Assembly (NCBI GenBank): GCA_964582225.1 | Contig: CAZORA010000021.1 | Span: 1 to 41,883 of the forward strand | Source of the DNA: Dokdonella_A sp964582225 | GTDB lineage: Bacteria; Pseudomonadota; Gammaproteobacteria; Xanthomonadales; Rhodanobacteraceae | Direction: 5' to 3' | Length of the DNA: 41,883 nucleotides | Shown here: one piece after another, positions 1 to 7,686 of the stretch | Position numbering within the stretch: the first letter of the stretch is position 1 | Layout of the letters: every line of letters begins with the position of its first letter | The notes under the pieces: model-generated | Told to the model about the DNA's origin: nothing | The model's database searches: none | Seen by the model: the letters and a program-made list of their open reading frames with translations, nothing else | Made by a program: the position numbers and the translations under genes

Positions 1-2477
1 CGACCGCCGCAGGCAGCAGCACCGCGGTCACGGTCACCTTCGATTCGACCGGCCTCGCCGACGGCACCTACAGCGCCAACCTGTGCGTCGCCAGCGACGA
101 CCCGGTCACCCCGCTGGTGGTGGTGCCGGTCGAGCTGACCGTGACCACGGGTGGCGGTGGCAGCCTGGTCTGCTTCGCGCCGAACCACACGCTGGAACCG
201 AGCTTCAACGGCACCTACATTCGCTGGGAAGACGGCACCTTCAGCGACGGCGCCTCGATCCCGGGCTGGAACTTCGACCCGTGGGCGTCTGGCGGCGATC
301 TGGACTTCTACTTCAACACGGGCAGCGGCGGCGTTGCGGCAACTGCGGGCGGTACCGACTGGGTGGTGCTCGGCAATGGCGACACGGTGGGCGCAGGCTC
401 GACCTGGGGTGGCACCATCGGCAAGCCGCCGGCATGGATGGCGGGTGCGGACGGCTACCTGGGCTTCAAGTTCCCGTGCAGCACGGCGTCCGAGTGCTAC
501 GGCTACGCCCACATGACCACGACTGGCCCAACCGGCTATCCGGCGACCCTCATCGACTACTGCTTCGATCCGGACGGCAACAGCGTCACGATCGGCGGCG
601 GCGGCGGTACCGCGCCGACGCTGGCGAAGTCGTTCACGCCGGACACCGTGCCGGTCAATACCGACTCGGTGGCGACCATCACGCTGAGCAATCCGGGAAG
701 CGTGGACGCGACGCTGACGGCACCGCTGGTCGACAACCTGCCGGCCGGCCTGTCGGTGGTGGGTGCGACCACCTCCTGCCTGCTGGGCGTCACGGGCAAT
801 CCAGTGACCCCGCTGGCTTCGGTGACCCTGCCGGCGGGCGCGGTGATTCCGGCCGGCGGCTCCTGCACGGTCGACATCACCGTACAGGCGGCGGCGGACG
901 GCGTGTACGTCAACACGCTTGCCGCTGGTGCGCTGATGACCGATCAGGGCAGCAACGCGAGCCCGGCTTCGGCGACGCTGACCGTGACCACGGCGGTGCT
1001 GCCGCCGGAAATCGACGTCGACCCGCTCAGCCTCGCCACCACGGTGACGGTGGGCGACAGCGATACCCAGACGCTGACCATCAGCAACCTCGGTGGGAGC
1101 GATCTGAACTGGTCGATCGACGAAGAGCCGCTGCATCGCCCGCAGCCGCAGCGCGCGCTGGGTAACCCAGGCAAGCTGGGCGCTCCCGCGCGGACTGCGC
1201 TGTCGCCGGCGCAGCGCGCGCACTTCCAGGCCCTGTATCTGGCCGACGTGGTGCAGGACGGCGGCTTCGAAGCCGGCGCTGGTGGCGGGTTCTGGACCGA
1301 ATACTCGCTCAATTTCGGGACCGTCCTGTGCACCGTGGGCGACTGCGGTACCGGTACCGGTACCGGCCCGCGGAGCGGTGACTGGTGGGCCTGGTTCGGT
1401 GGTATCGCGGCCTACGAGGAGGGCAGCGTGAGCCAGAACGTGACGATTCCTTCGGGCTCGGCGAACCTCAGCTTCTGGGTGGAGCAATTCGTCTGCTCGG
1501 GCGACGCGGCCGACTATCTGGAAGTGAGCATCGACGGCACTGCGCTCTGGTCGACGACCGGCGCGGCGGCCGAGTGCGGCACGCTCGGCTATCGTCAGGT
1601 GTCGCTGGACGTGAGCGCCTACGCCGACGGTGGAGCGCACAATCTGGAATTCCATTCCGAGGTGCAGGGCAGCGCCACCACCAACTTCTTCCTCGACGAC
1701 GTGGTGCTCGACGCCGGCGGCGGTCCGCCGGCCACCTGCTCGGCGCCTTCGAGCGTGCCGTGGCTGTCGTTCAGCCCGGCGGGTGGAACCACGGGCGCGG
1801 GCCTGAGCTCGACGGTATCGGTGACCTTCGATGCGACCGGCATGTCACCGGGTACGTACAGCGCGAATCTGTGCGTGAGCAGCAACGACCCGGTGAATCC
1901 GCTGGTGGCGGTGCCGGTGACGATGACGGTGGATGCGGGCGGTCCGGCCTTCTGCAGCGGCGGTGCCGACACCATCTTCTGCGACGACTTCGAGGAGTCC
2001 GGCGGCGGTGGCGACATCTACGAGAGTGGTCCAATCAACCACCCGGTCGCCAACGACATCAACGGCACCTCGGTCAACTGGATCACCGGCGACGTACAGG
2101 ACGGGGCGGTCAGCGGCTACCACTTCAACCCGTACAACAACGGCAGCCAGCTGACCTTCTGGTGGTATCTGTCGGCGGACAACGCTGGCGTGGCTTCGAG
2201 CGCGGGCAGCTCGGACTATCTGGTGCTGCATTCGGGTGACACGGTGGGTCCGGCATCGACCTGGTCGGACGTGAACAACCCCGGCCCGGCCGCCTGGGCT
2301 GCGGGGGTGGACGGTTACCTTGGCTTCCGCTTCAACTGCGGATCGCTGCCGAGCCCGCCGCCGGGGAACATCTGCTACGGCTACGTGAACCTGATGACGA
2401 GCGGTCCGGCCGGCTTCCCGGCGACGATCGTCGAGTACGCCTACGACAAGAGCGGAGCCGCGATCACGATTCCGTGA
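1..2477 (+). CDS. Large secreted multi-domain Ig-like/jelly-roll protein, 3' end only
   Basis: The reading frame is open from base 3 of the window to the TGA at 2475-2477, so the 5' end lies outside. About 824 residues are visible. They begin in the tail of an Ig-like repeat (GTYSANLCVASDDP) that recurs near residues 600-645 (GTYSANLCVSSNDP). A domain at residues 52-200 (GDTVGAGSTW, DGYLGFKF, CYGY) is repeated at the C-terminus (GDTVGPASTW, DGYLGFRF, CYGY). Between them are a DUF11-like beta-sandwich (about 205-325), an ASH-like segment (TLTISNLGGSDLNWS) and a jelly-roll, carbohydrate-binding-like domain (about 415-575) ending NFFLDDVVLD. The sequence IFCDDFEESG sits before the last domain. 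This composition fits an exported surface or adhesin-like protein. Ligand and exact function are not recognisable. The low-complexity Gly/Thr/Asp-rich content agrees with extracellular location. Confidence 0.85.
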   Translation, partial: TAAGSSTAVTVTFDSTGLADGTYSANLCVASDDPVTPLVVVPVELTVTTGGGGSLVCFAPNHTLEPSFNGTYIRWEDGTFSDGASIPGWNFDPWASGGDLDFYFNTGSGGVAATAGGTDWVVLGNGDTVGAGSTWGGTIGKPPAWMAGADGYLGFKFPCSTASECYGYAHMTTTGPTGYPATLIDYCFDPDGNSVTIGGGGGTAPTLAKSFTPDTVPVNTDSVATITLSNPGSVDATLTAPLVDNLPAGLSVVGATTSCLLGVTGNPVTPLASVTLPAGAVIPAGGSCTVDITVQAAADGVYVNTLAAGALMTDQGSNASPASATLTVTTAVLPPEIDVDPLSLATTVTVGDSDTQTLTISNLGGSDLNWSIDEEPLHRPQPQRALGNPGKLGAPARTALSPAQRAHFQALYLADVVQDGGFEAGAGGGFWTEYSLNFGTVLCTVGDCGTGTGTGPRSGDWWAWFGGIAAYEEGSVSQNVTIPSGSANLSFWVEQFVCSGDAADYLEVSIDGTALWSTTGAAAECGTLGYRQVSLDVSAYADGGAHNLEFHSEVQGSATTNFFLDDVVLDAGGGPPATCSAPSSVPWLSFSPAGGTTGAGLSSTVSVTFDATGMSPGTYSANLCVSSNDPVNPLVAVPVTMTVDAGGPAFCSGGADTIFCDDFEESGGGGDIYESGPINHPVANDINGTSVNWITGDVQDGAVSGYHFNPYNNGSQLTFWWYLSADNAGVASSAGSSDYLVLHSGDTVGPASTWSDVNNPGPAAWAAGVDGYLGFRFNCGSLPSPPPGNICYGYVNLMTSGPAGFPATIVEYAYDKSGAAITIP

Positions 2478-2501
2478 TCCGGCAACATGCCGAAACCTTC
2501 A

Positions 2502-2529
2502 ACGGCCCCGGAAACGGGGCCGTTTTTTT
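2502..2529 (+). terminator. Rho-independent terminator
   Basis: A perfect 9-bp stem (ACGGCCCCG / CGGGGCCGT) with a GAAA tetraloop is followed at once by seven T residues. It lies 25 bases after the stop of the large secreted protein gene and is the clearest intrinsic terminator in the window. Confidence 0.93.
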
Positions 2530-2683
2530 GGATGCGCCCGGCAGGGCGCAGCGGCTTGGAGGGGAGACGCGGTAGCCGCGGCTGTCCGCTGCGCCGGGCG
2601 AATCGCCGCGGCGACCGCGCACGAGGCATCGTTTACAATCGCTGCCTGCACGCCTTTTCGCGTTTGCGCCGGGACGATGCCAG

Positions 2684-3730
2684 GTGACGGCGGGAAATCC
2701 TGATTCCAACGATTCCATTCGCGCGGTCTGCTGGCGCGATGGCCGTCTGCTCCTGCTCGACCAGCGCCGCCTACCTCTGCACGAGGATTACCTGGAGTGC
2801 CGCAGCGCCGAGGCGGTCGCGGACGCGATTGGCAGGCTGGTCGTGCGCGGTGCGCCGGCGATCGGAATTGCCGCGGCTTGGGCCGTGGTGCTGGCGGCGC
2901 GGGAAGCTCCCGGGACGTTCGCCGCGGCGCTGGCGCGCCTGCGCAGGGCGCGGCCGACGGCGGTGAATCTTGCCTGGGCGCTCGATCGCATGGCCCGCTG
3001 CTGGGCGGCGAGTCCCGATGTCGAAGCGCTCGAGCGCGAGGCGCAGGCGATTCAGGCCGAAGATCTGGCGGCCAACCGGCGCATGGGCGCGCTGGGTGCG
3101 GCGCTGCTCGAGCCGGACTGCGGGGTGTTGACGCACTGCAATACCGGTTCACTGGCGACGGCCGGCTACGGTACCGCGCTCGGCGTGATCCGCGCGGGCT
3201 TTGCCGCAGGCCGGATTGCGCGGGTGTATGCGACGGAGACGCGGCCCTGGCTGCAGGGTGCGCGGCTCACGATGTGGGAACTGGTTCGGGACAGGATACC
3301 CGCGCGGCTGATCGCCGACTCGGCCGGCGCCGCGTTGATGCAGTCCGGTAGCGTCGACTGGTTGATCGTCGGCGCAGACCGGATCGCCGCCAACGGCGAC
3401 GTGGCAAACAAGATCGGCACCTTGGGCCTGGCGATTGCGGCGCGTCGTTTTGGGGTGCGGGTCATGGTGGTCGCACCCTCGTCGAGCGTGGACATGCGGA
3501 TTCCCGCGGGCTCCGCGATCGAGATCGAGCTGCGTGCGGAGGACGAGCTGCTGTGCTTCGCCGGGCAACGCACGGTGGTCGAGGGCGCGCATGCGTGGAA
3601 TCCCGTGTTCGATGTCACCCCGGCGGATTGCATCGACGCCATCGTGACGGAGCGCGGCGTCGTCCAGCAGCCCAACGCAGAGCGGATGGACGCGCTCTTC
3701 GACGTGGGCGCGCAATCGGCACGAGCGTGA
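2684..3730 (+). CDS. mtnA: Methylthioribose-1-phosphate isomerase
   Basis: MtnA isomerises 5-methylthioribose-1-phosphate to 5-methylthioribulose-1-phosphate in the methionine salvage pathway (cytosolic). The 348-residue length is normal for the family, which is related to eIF2B subunits. VVRGAPAIG lies near residue 53. The catalytic pair expected for the family is present: Cys152 in THCNTGSLAT and Asp232 in VGADRI, followed by NGDVANKIGT. The start is GTG at 2684; no in-frame ATG is close and the Shine-Dalgarno is weak. The mtnA-then-gyrA order is, from memory, typical of Xanthomonadales. No other salvage genes (mtnB, C, D) are in the window. Confidence 0.95.
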   Translation: MTAGNPDSNDSIRAVCWRDGRLLLLDQRRLPLHEDYLECRSAEAVADAIGRLVVRGAPAIGIAAAWAVVLAAREAPGTFAAALARLRRARPTAVNLAWALDRMARCWAASPDVEALEREAQAIQAEDLAANRRMGALGAALLEPDCGVLTHCNTGSLATAGYGTALGVIRAGFAAGRIARVYATETRPWLQGARLTMWELVRDRIPARLIADSAGAALMQSGSVDWLIVGADRIAANGDVANKIGTLGLAIAARRFGVRVMVVAPSSSVDMRIPAGSAIEIELRAEDELLCFAGQRTVVEGAHAWNPVFDVTPADCIDAIVTERGVVQQPNAERMDALFDVGAQSARA

Positions 3731-4041
3731 CGCGTGTTCGGCAATTCCGTTTCCAGATGCCCGCCTTAGGCGTTCCGGCGCAGAGGGAATCGCTTTCATT
3801 CGGCAGCTCGACAGAGATGCTGGCTCCGGCGGCGGCAGTCACCTGCTGGATCGCGCGGATCTCACGGTTCGCTCATCGCTTGTCGGACGACCCGATCAGG
3901 CGAACCTGGCGTGCTTCTGGGCGGGCCCGCGCTGCGAACGGCATAGATACGCCATCACGAAGCGCAACCCTGTCTGACAGCATGTGCTGCGGGGCCGCGC
4001 GAGTTCGCGCGTTGCCGCGCCCGCTGGAGCGAGCTTGAGCC
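3731..4041. other. Intergenic region without a recognisable gene
   Basis: About 310 bases lie between mtnA and the GtrA-family gene. I see no convincing coding sequence, RNA gene or terminator. The reading frames open here have arginine/serine-rich shadow composition. A GGAG at 4026-4029 is the likely ribosome binding site of the following gene. Confidence 0.5.
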
Positions 4042-4497
4042 ATGCGCCGCGAACTTCTGCTCTTCGCCCTGGTCGGACTGCTGGGTTTCGTGGTGGATGC
4101 CGGGATCGTGCAAGTTCTGGTGCGTCGCTTCGGTGCCGACCCCTACGCCGCGCGCGTGATCTCGTTTCTCGCTGCCGCCACTACCACCTGGGGCTTCAAT
4201 CGTCGCTTTACCTTCGCCGGTCGTGGCGGCGGCAGCCGACGGCGCGAGTGGGCGCGCTATCTGTTGGCGATGATCGGCGGCTTCGCGCTCAATTACGGTG
4301 CCTACGCCGCCTGCGTGGCGAGCTGGCCGCTGGTGCGTGCGTGGCCTGCGATTGGCGTGGCGGCAGGCTCGGTGGCCGGGGCGGTACTCAATTTCTTCAG
4401 CTCCAAATACTGGATCTTTCGCGGTGAGCGCGAGCAGGGAGGCGAAGCTTCCGCGATGCGGCAGCCCGCGAAGAGCGAGCACGAGGGTCATTGCTGA
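4042..4497 (+). CDS. GtrA family membrane protein
   Basis: This is a 151-residue inner-membrane protein with four predicted transmembrane segments (roughly 5-27, 37-57, 72-93 and 102-123). The family hallmarks are an FNRRFTF motif after the second helix and LNFFSSKYWIFR after the fourth. GtrA/DPMS-type proteins are thought to help translocate or present undecaprenyl-phosphate-linked sugars for cell-surface glycosylation. No glycosyltransferase (GtrB-like) partner is adjacent, so its substrate cannot be deduced. The C-terminal tail of about 22 residues after the last helix is hydrophilic. The start has a GGAG 12 bases upstream. Confidence 0.88.
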   Translation: MRRELLLFALVGLLGFVVDAGIVQVLVRRFGADPYAARVISFLAAATTTWGFNRRFTFAGRGGGSRRREWARYLLAMIGGFALNYGAYAACVASWPLVRAWPAIGVAAGSVAGAVLNFFSSKYWIFRGEREQGGEASAMRQPAKSEHEGHC

Positions 4498-4612
4498 CGC
4501 CTCGGTTGGCGTCGTTGCTCAGGTGGCGCTCGGGCTTGCGTTGGACGCACTCGGAAATGGCGCCGTACTGGTGCGGAAGGGGCTGATCGAGCGGGTCCGG
4601 CGCGGTCGCTTG

Positions 4613-4649
4613 TGATAAAATCAGCAGTCGGATTCGGCTGGCCGAATCC
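4613..4649 (+). promoter_or_regulatory. Probable gyrA promoter with adjoining palindrome
   Basis: An extended -10 element (TGA followed by TAAAAT, 4613-4621) has no convincing -35. Nine bases downstream, at the expected transcription start, is a perfect inverted repeat, GGATTCGG-CTGG-CCGAATCC (4630-4649). The palindrome could be an operator or a 5'-end hairpin of the gyrA message. The leader to the gyrA start would be about 225 bases. Confidence 0.45.
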
Positions 4650-4738
4650 AGATGATTCCCACTGGATCGCGTGAATCCCGGTCGCCCGGCAAGGCCTCGG
4701 CGAGGGGGCGCGCTTCTCTCGCGTGTCGCGCTGTGACG

Positions 4739-4756
4739 TTCCGGCCAGAGCCGGAA
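4739..4756 (+). promoter_or_regulatory. Hairpin in the gyrA leader
   Basis: TTCCGGC-CAGA-GCCGGAA is a perfect 7-bp stem with a 4-base loop, about 95 bases before gyrA. No T tract follows, so it is not a canonical terminator. With the palindrome at 4630-4649 it gives the long leader two stable stems. Confidence 0.4.
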
Positions 4757-4851
4757 TGAGGGCTGCATGCGGCCGCCCCGCAGCCCGCCGACTGTCGAGC
4801 TGCGGCGCGCGTGATGGACGTGTCGGCGCCTGAGCCGGCGGAGGAAACCTG

Positions 4852-7428
4852 ATGGCCGAATCAGCCCGAGAAATCATTCGCGTCAACATCGAGGACGAAG
4901 TTCGCCGCAGCTACCTCGACTACGCGATGAGCGTGATCGTCGGCCGTGCGCTGCCCGACGTGCGCGACGGGCTGAAGCCCGTGCACCGCCGCACCCTGTA
5001 TTCGATGCACGAGTCGAACACCCTCTGGAATCGCCCCTACGTCAAGTGCGCGCGCGTGGTCGGTGACGTCATGGGTAAATACCACCCGCATGGCGACAGC
5101 TCGATCTACGACGCGCTGGTACGCATGGCGCAGGATTTTTCCATGCGCTATCCGCTGGTCGACGGGCAGGGCAACTTCGGCTCGATCGACGGCGATCCGC
5201 CGGCGGCGATGCGCTACACCGAATGCCGCCTCGATCGCCTGAGCTCGGAGCTGCTCGCCGACATCGACAAGGAAACCGTCGACTACCAGCCCAACTACGA
5301 CGAAAAGGAGCAGGAGCCGACGGTTCTGCCGACGCGGATTCCGAACCTTCTCGTCAACGGCTCGGCCGGCATCGCGGTCGGCATGGCCACCAATATCCCG
5401 CCGCACAATCTCGGTGAGGTGCTGTCCGCCTGCATCGCCTTGATCGACGATCCGCAGCTCGATTTCCACGAGCTGATGGAGCTGGTGCCGGGGCCGGACT
5501 TCCCGACTGCCGGCATCATCAACGGCGCCGCCGGTATCGTCGAGGCCTACCGCAGCGGACGCGGACGCATCCTCATTCGCGGACGGAGCTCGATCGAGAC
5601 CGCCGACAGCGGCCGTGAGTCGATCGTCATCACCGAGTTGCCCTACCAGGTCAACAAGGCACGCCTGATCGAGCGCATCGCCGAGTTGGTAAAGGAAAAG
5701 CGGATCGAAGGCATCGCCGAGTTGCGCGATGAGTCCGACAAGGACGGTCTGCGCGTGGTGATCGAAGTGCGCCGCGACACTGCCGCCGACGTGCTTTTGA
5801 ACAACCTGTTCCAGCAGACCCAGCTGCAGGTCACCTTCGGCATCAACATGGTGGCGCTGGTCGACGGCCAGCCGCGCACGCTCGGTCTGCGCGAAATTCT
5901 CGACGCCTTCATCCGCCACCGCCGCGAGGTGGTGACGCGGCGCACGATCTTCGATCTGCGCAAGGCGCGTGCACGCGCGCACATCGTCGAAGGGCTCACG
6001 GTGGCCCTGGCGAACATCGACGAGATGATCGAGCTGATCAAGGGTTCACCGTCACCGGACGCGGCAAAACAGCGCATGCTGACTCGCCTGTGGCAGCCCG
6101 GCATGGTGAGCGCGCTGCTGGCGGCGGCAGGAGCCGGCGCGTCACGCCCCGAGGGTCTGGGCTCTGAGTTCGGCCTGCAGGAGCAGGGCTACCGGCTTTC
6201 GGAGGTACAGGCGACGCAGATTCTGGAGATGCGCCTGCATCGCCTGACCGCGCTCGAACAGGACAAGCTGGGTGAGGAATACCGTACGTTGCTGACGACG
6301 ATCGAGGGTCTGATCGAGATCCTCGAGGATCCGGATCGCCTGCTGGCGGTAATCCGCGAGGAGTTCGAGGAGCTCAAGGCACAGTACGGCGATGCGCGCC
6401 GTACCGTGATCCAGGCCAGCCAGGAGGATCTCGACATCCTCGACCTGATCGCGCCGGAAGACGTGGTGGTGACCCTGTCCCACGCCGGCTACGCCAAGCG
6501 GCAGTCGGTCGACCTCTATCGCGCGCAGCGTCGCGGCGGCAAGGGGCGTTCGGCGACCAACATGAAGGACGAGGATTTCGTCGAGCAGCTGTGGGTCGCC
6601 AACACGCACGATACCCTGCTCACCTTCACCAGCACCGGGCGGGTCTTCTGGCTCAAGGTCTATCAGCTCGCCGAGGCCGGCCCGACGACTCGCGGCAAGC
6701 CGATCATCAACCTGCTGCCGCTGGAAGAGGGTGAGCGGGTGCAGGCGGTGGAGCCGGTGCGCGAGTTCGACGAAGGGCGCTACGTGCTCTTTGCCACCCG
6801 CAACGGGACGGTCAAGAAGACCCCGCTGACCGAGTACGCCTTCCAGCTGCAGCGCGGCAAGATCGCGATCAAGCTCGACGAAGGCGACGCGCTGGTCGAC
6901 GCCCAGATCACCGACGGCTCGCGCGATGTGATGCTGTTCGCCTCCAACGGCAAGGCGGTGCGCTTTGCCGAGCGGGAAGTCCGCGCGATGGGCCGCAATG
7001 CGACCGGCGTGCGCGGCATGCGCCTCGCCTCCGGCGAGCAGGTGGTCAGCCTGATCGTGATCGACGGTTCGGGCGAGATCCTGACCGCCACCGAACGCGG
7101 CTACGGCAAGCGCACGGAGCTTGGCGAATATCCGCGCAAGGGGCGCGGCACCCAGGGCGTGATCGCGATCCAGTGTTCGGAGCGCAACGGCGCGCTGGTC
7201 GGCGCGGTGCAGATCGACGAGCAGGACGAGCTGATGCTGATTTCGAATCAGGGTACGCTGGTGCGCACGCGCGCGGCGGAAGTCGCGCGGGTCGGTCGCA
7301 ACACCCAGGGCGTCACCCTGATCCGCCTGCCGGAGGACGAGGCGCTGGTCGGCGTGGTGCGCGTCGAAGGGCTCGACGACGATGCGGAAGGCGAGGCCGA
7401 GGCGGGGGAAGCAAACGCCCCGAACTGA
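4852..7428 (+). CDS. gyrA: DNA gyrase subunit A
   Basis: This is the breakage-reunion subunit of the type II topoisomerase that introduces negative supercoils (A2B2 with GyrB). The 858 residues fit the family. The numbering matches E. coli in the N-terminal region: the catalytic tyrosine is Tyr122 in AAMRYTE, and the quinolone-resistance-determining segment reads HPHGDSSIYD with Ser83 and Asp87, the susceptible-type residues. The C-terminal beta-pinwheel carries the GyrA box QRRGGKG near residue 560. The acidic tail is expected for GyrA. The ATG has a strong GGAGG (4840-4844) seven bases upstream. No terminator with a T tract follows. Confidence 0.98.
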   Translation: MAESAREIIRVNIEDEVRRSYLDYAMSVIVGRALPDVRDGLKPVHRRTLYSMHESNTLWNRPYVKCARVVGDVMGKYHPHGDSSIYDALVRMAQDFSMRYPLVDGQGNFGSIDGDPPAAMRYTECRLDRLSSELLADIDKETVDYQPNYDEKEQEPTVLPTRIPNLLVNGSAGIAVGMATNIPPHNLGEVLSACIALIDDPQLDFHELMELVPGPDFPTAGIINGAAGIVEAYRSGRGRILIRGRSSIETADSGRESIVITELPYQVNKARLIERIAELVKEKRIEGIAELRDESDKDGLRVVIEVRRDTAADVLLNNLFQQTQLQVTFGINMVALVDGQPRTLGLREILDAFIRHRREVVTRRTIFDLRKARARAHIVEGLTVALANIDEMIELIKGSPSPDAAKQRMLTRLWQPGMVSALLAAAGAGASRPEGLGSEFGLQEQGYRLSEVQATQILEMRLHRLTALEQDKLGEEYRTLLTTIEGLIEILEDPDRLLAVIREEFEELKAQYGDARRTVIQASQEDLDILDLIAPEDVVVTLSHAGYAKRQSVDLYRAQRRGGKGRSATNMKDEDFVEQLWVANTHDTLLTFTSTGRVFWLKVYQLAEAGPTTRGKPIINLLPLEEGERVQAVEPVREFDEGRYVLFATRNGTVKKTPLTEYAFQLQRGKIAIKLDEGDALVDAQITDGSRDVMLFASNGKAVRFAEREVRAMGRNATGVRGMRLASGEQVVSLIVIDGSGEILTATERGYGKRTELGEYPRKGRGTQGVIAIQCSERNGALVGAVQIDEQDELMLISNQGTLVRTRAAEVARVGRNTQGVTLIRLPEDEALVGVVRVEGLDDDAEGEAEAGEANAPN

Positions 7429-7608
7429 GCGTCGGATCGACAGCCAGGGTCGCTCCACCCCGGTGTCGATTCGGCGCAGCCGTTCGCGACGCCGCTGGAT
7501 ACCGCGTACCGTGGCGGCAGCCACGAGATTCGCTTCACCTACAGCACGATCGGCAGCGAGGACGGCAACCTGTTCGTCGACGACGTGATGGTCGAGATCT
7601 CGCCCTGA
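7429..7608 (+). pseudogene. Relic of a secreted jelly-roll (choice-of-anchor-like) domain
   Basis: Directly after the gyrA stop, and in the same frame, about 59 codons remain open to a TGA at 7606-7608. The last 35 residues (GGSHEIRFTY then NLFVDDVMVEISP) resemble the end of the jelly-roll domain in the first gene of the window (GGAHNLEFHS then NFFLDDVVLD). There is no start codon or ribosome binding site, so it looks like the leftover 3' end of a lost exported-protein gene. It would also be appended to GyrA by stop-codon readthrough, but that is coincidental as far as the sequence shows. Confidence 0.55.
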
Positions 7609-7658
7609 TGCGATGAAGGTCGAGCCAGCGCAGCGCCGGCTGGAGCCTCGATGGAAAC

Positions 7659-7686
7659 GGATCAGGCGCCGGCGAGCGCCTGATCC
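7659..7686 (-). terminator. Hairpin overlapping the metY stop codon
   Basis: GGATCAGGCGC and GCGCCTGATCC form a perfect 11-bp stem with a 6-base loop. The stem covers the last codons and stop of metY. Only a weak T-rich stretch (GTTTCC) follows on the minus strand, so it may act as a terminator or as a 3' mRNA-stabilising hairpin. Confidence 0.45.

Noticed and set aside
1347..1367. GGTACC tandem as a phase-variable repeat
   Set aside because: Only three six-base units are present, and length change would keep the frame, so on/off switching is not expected.
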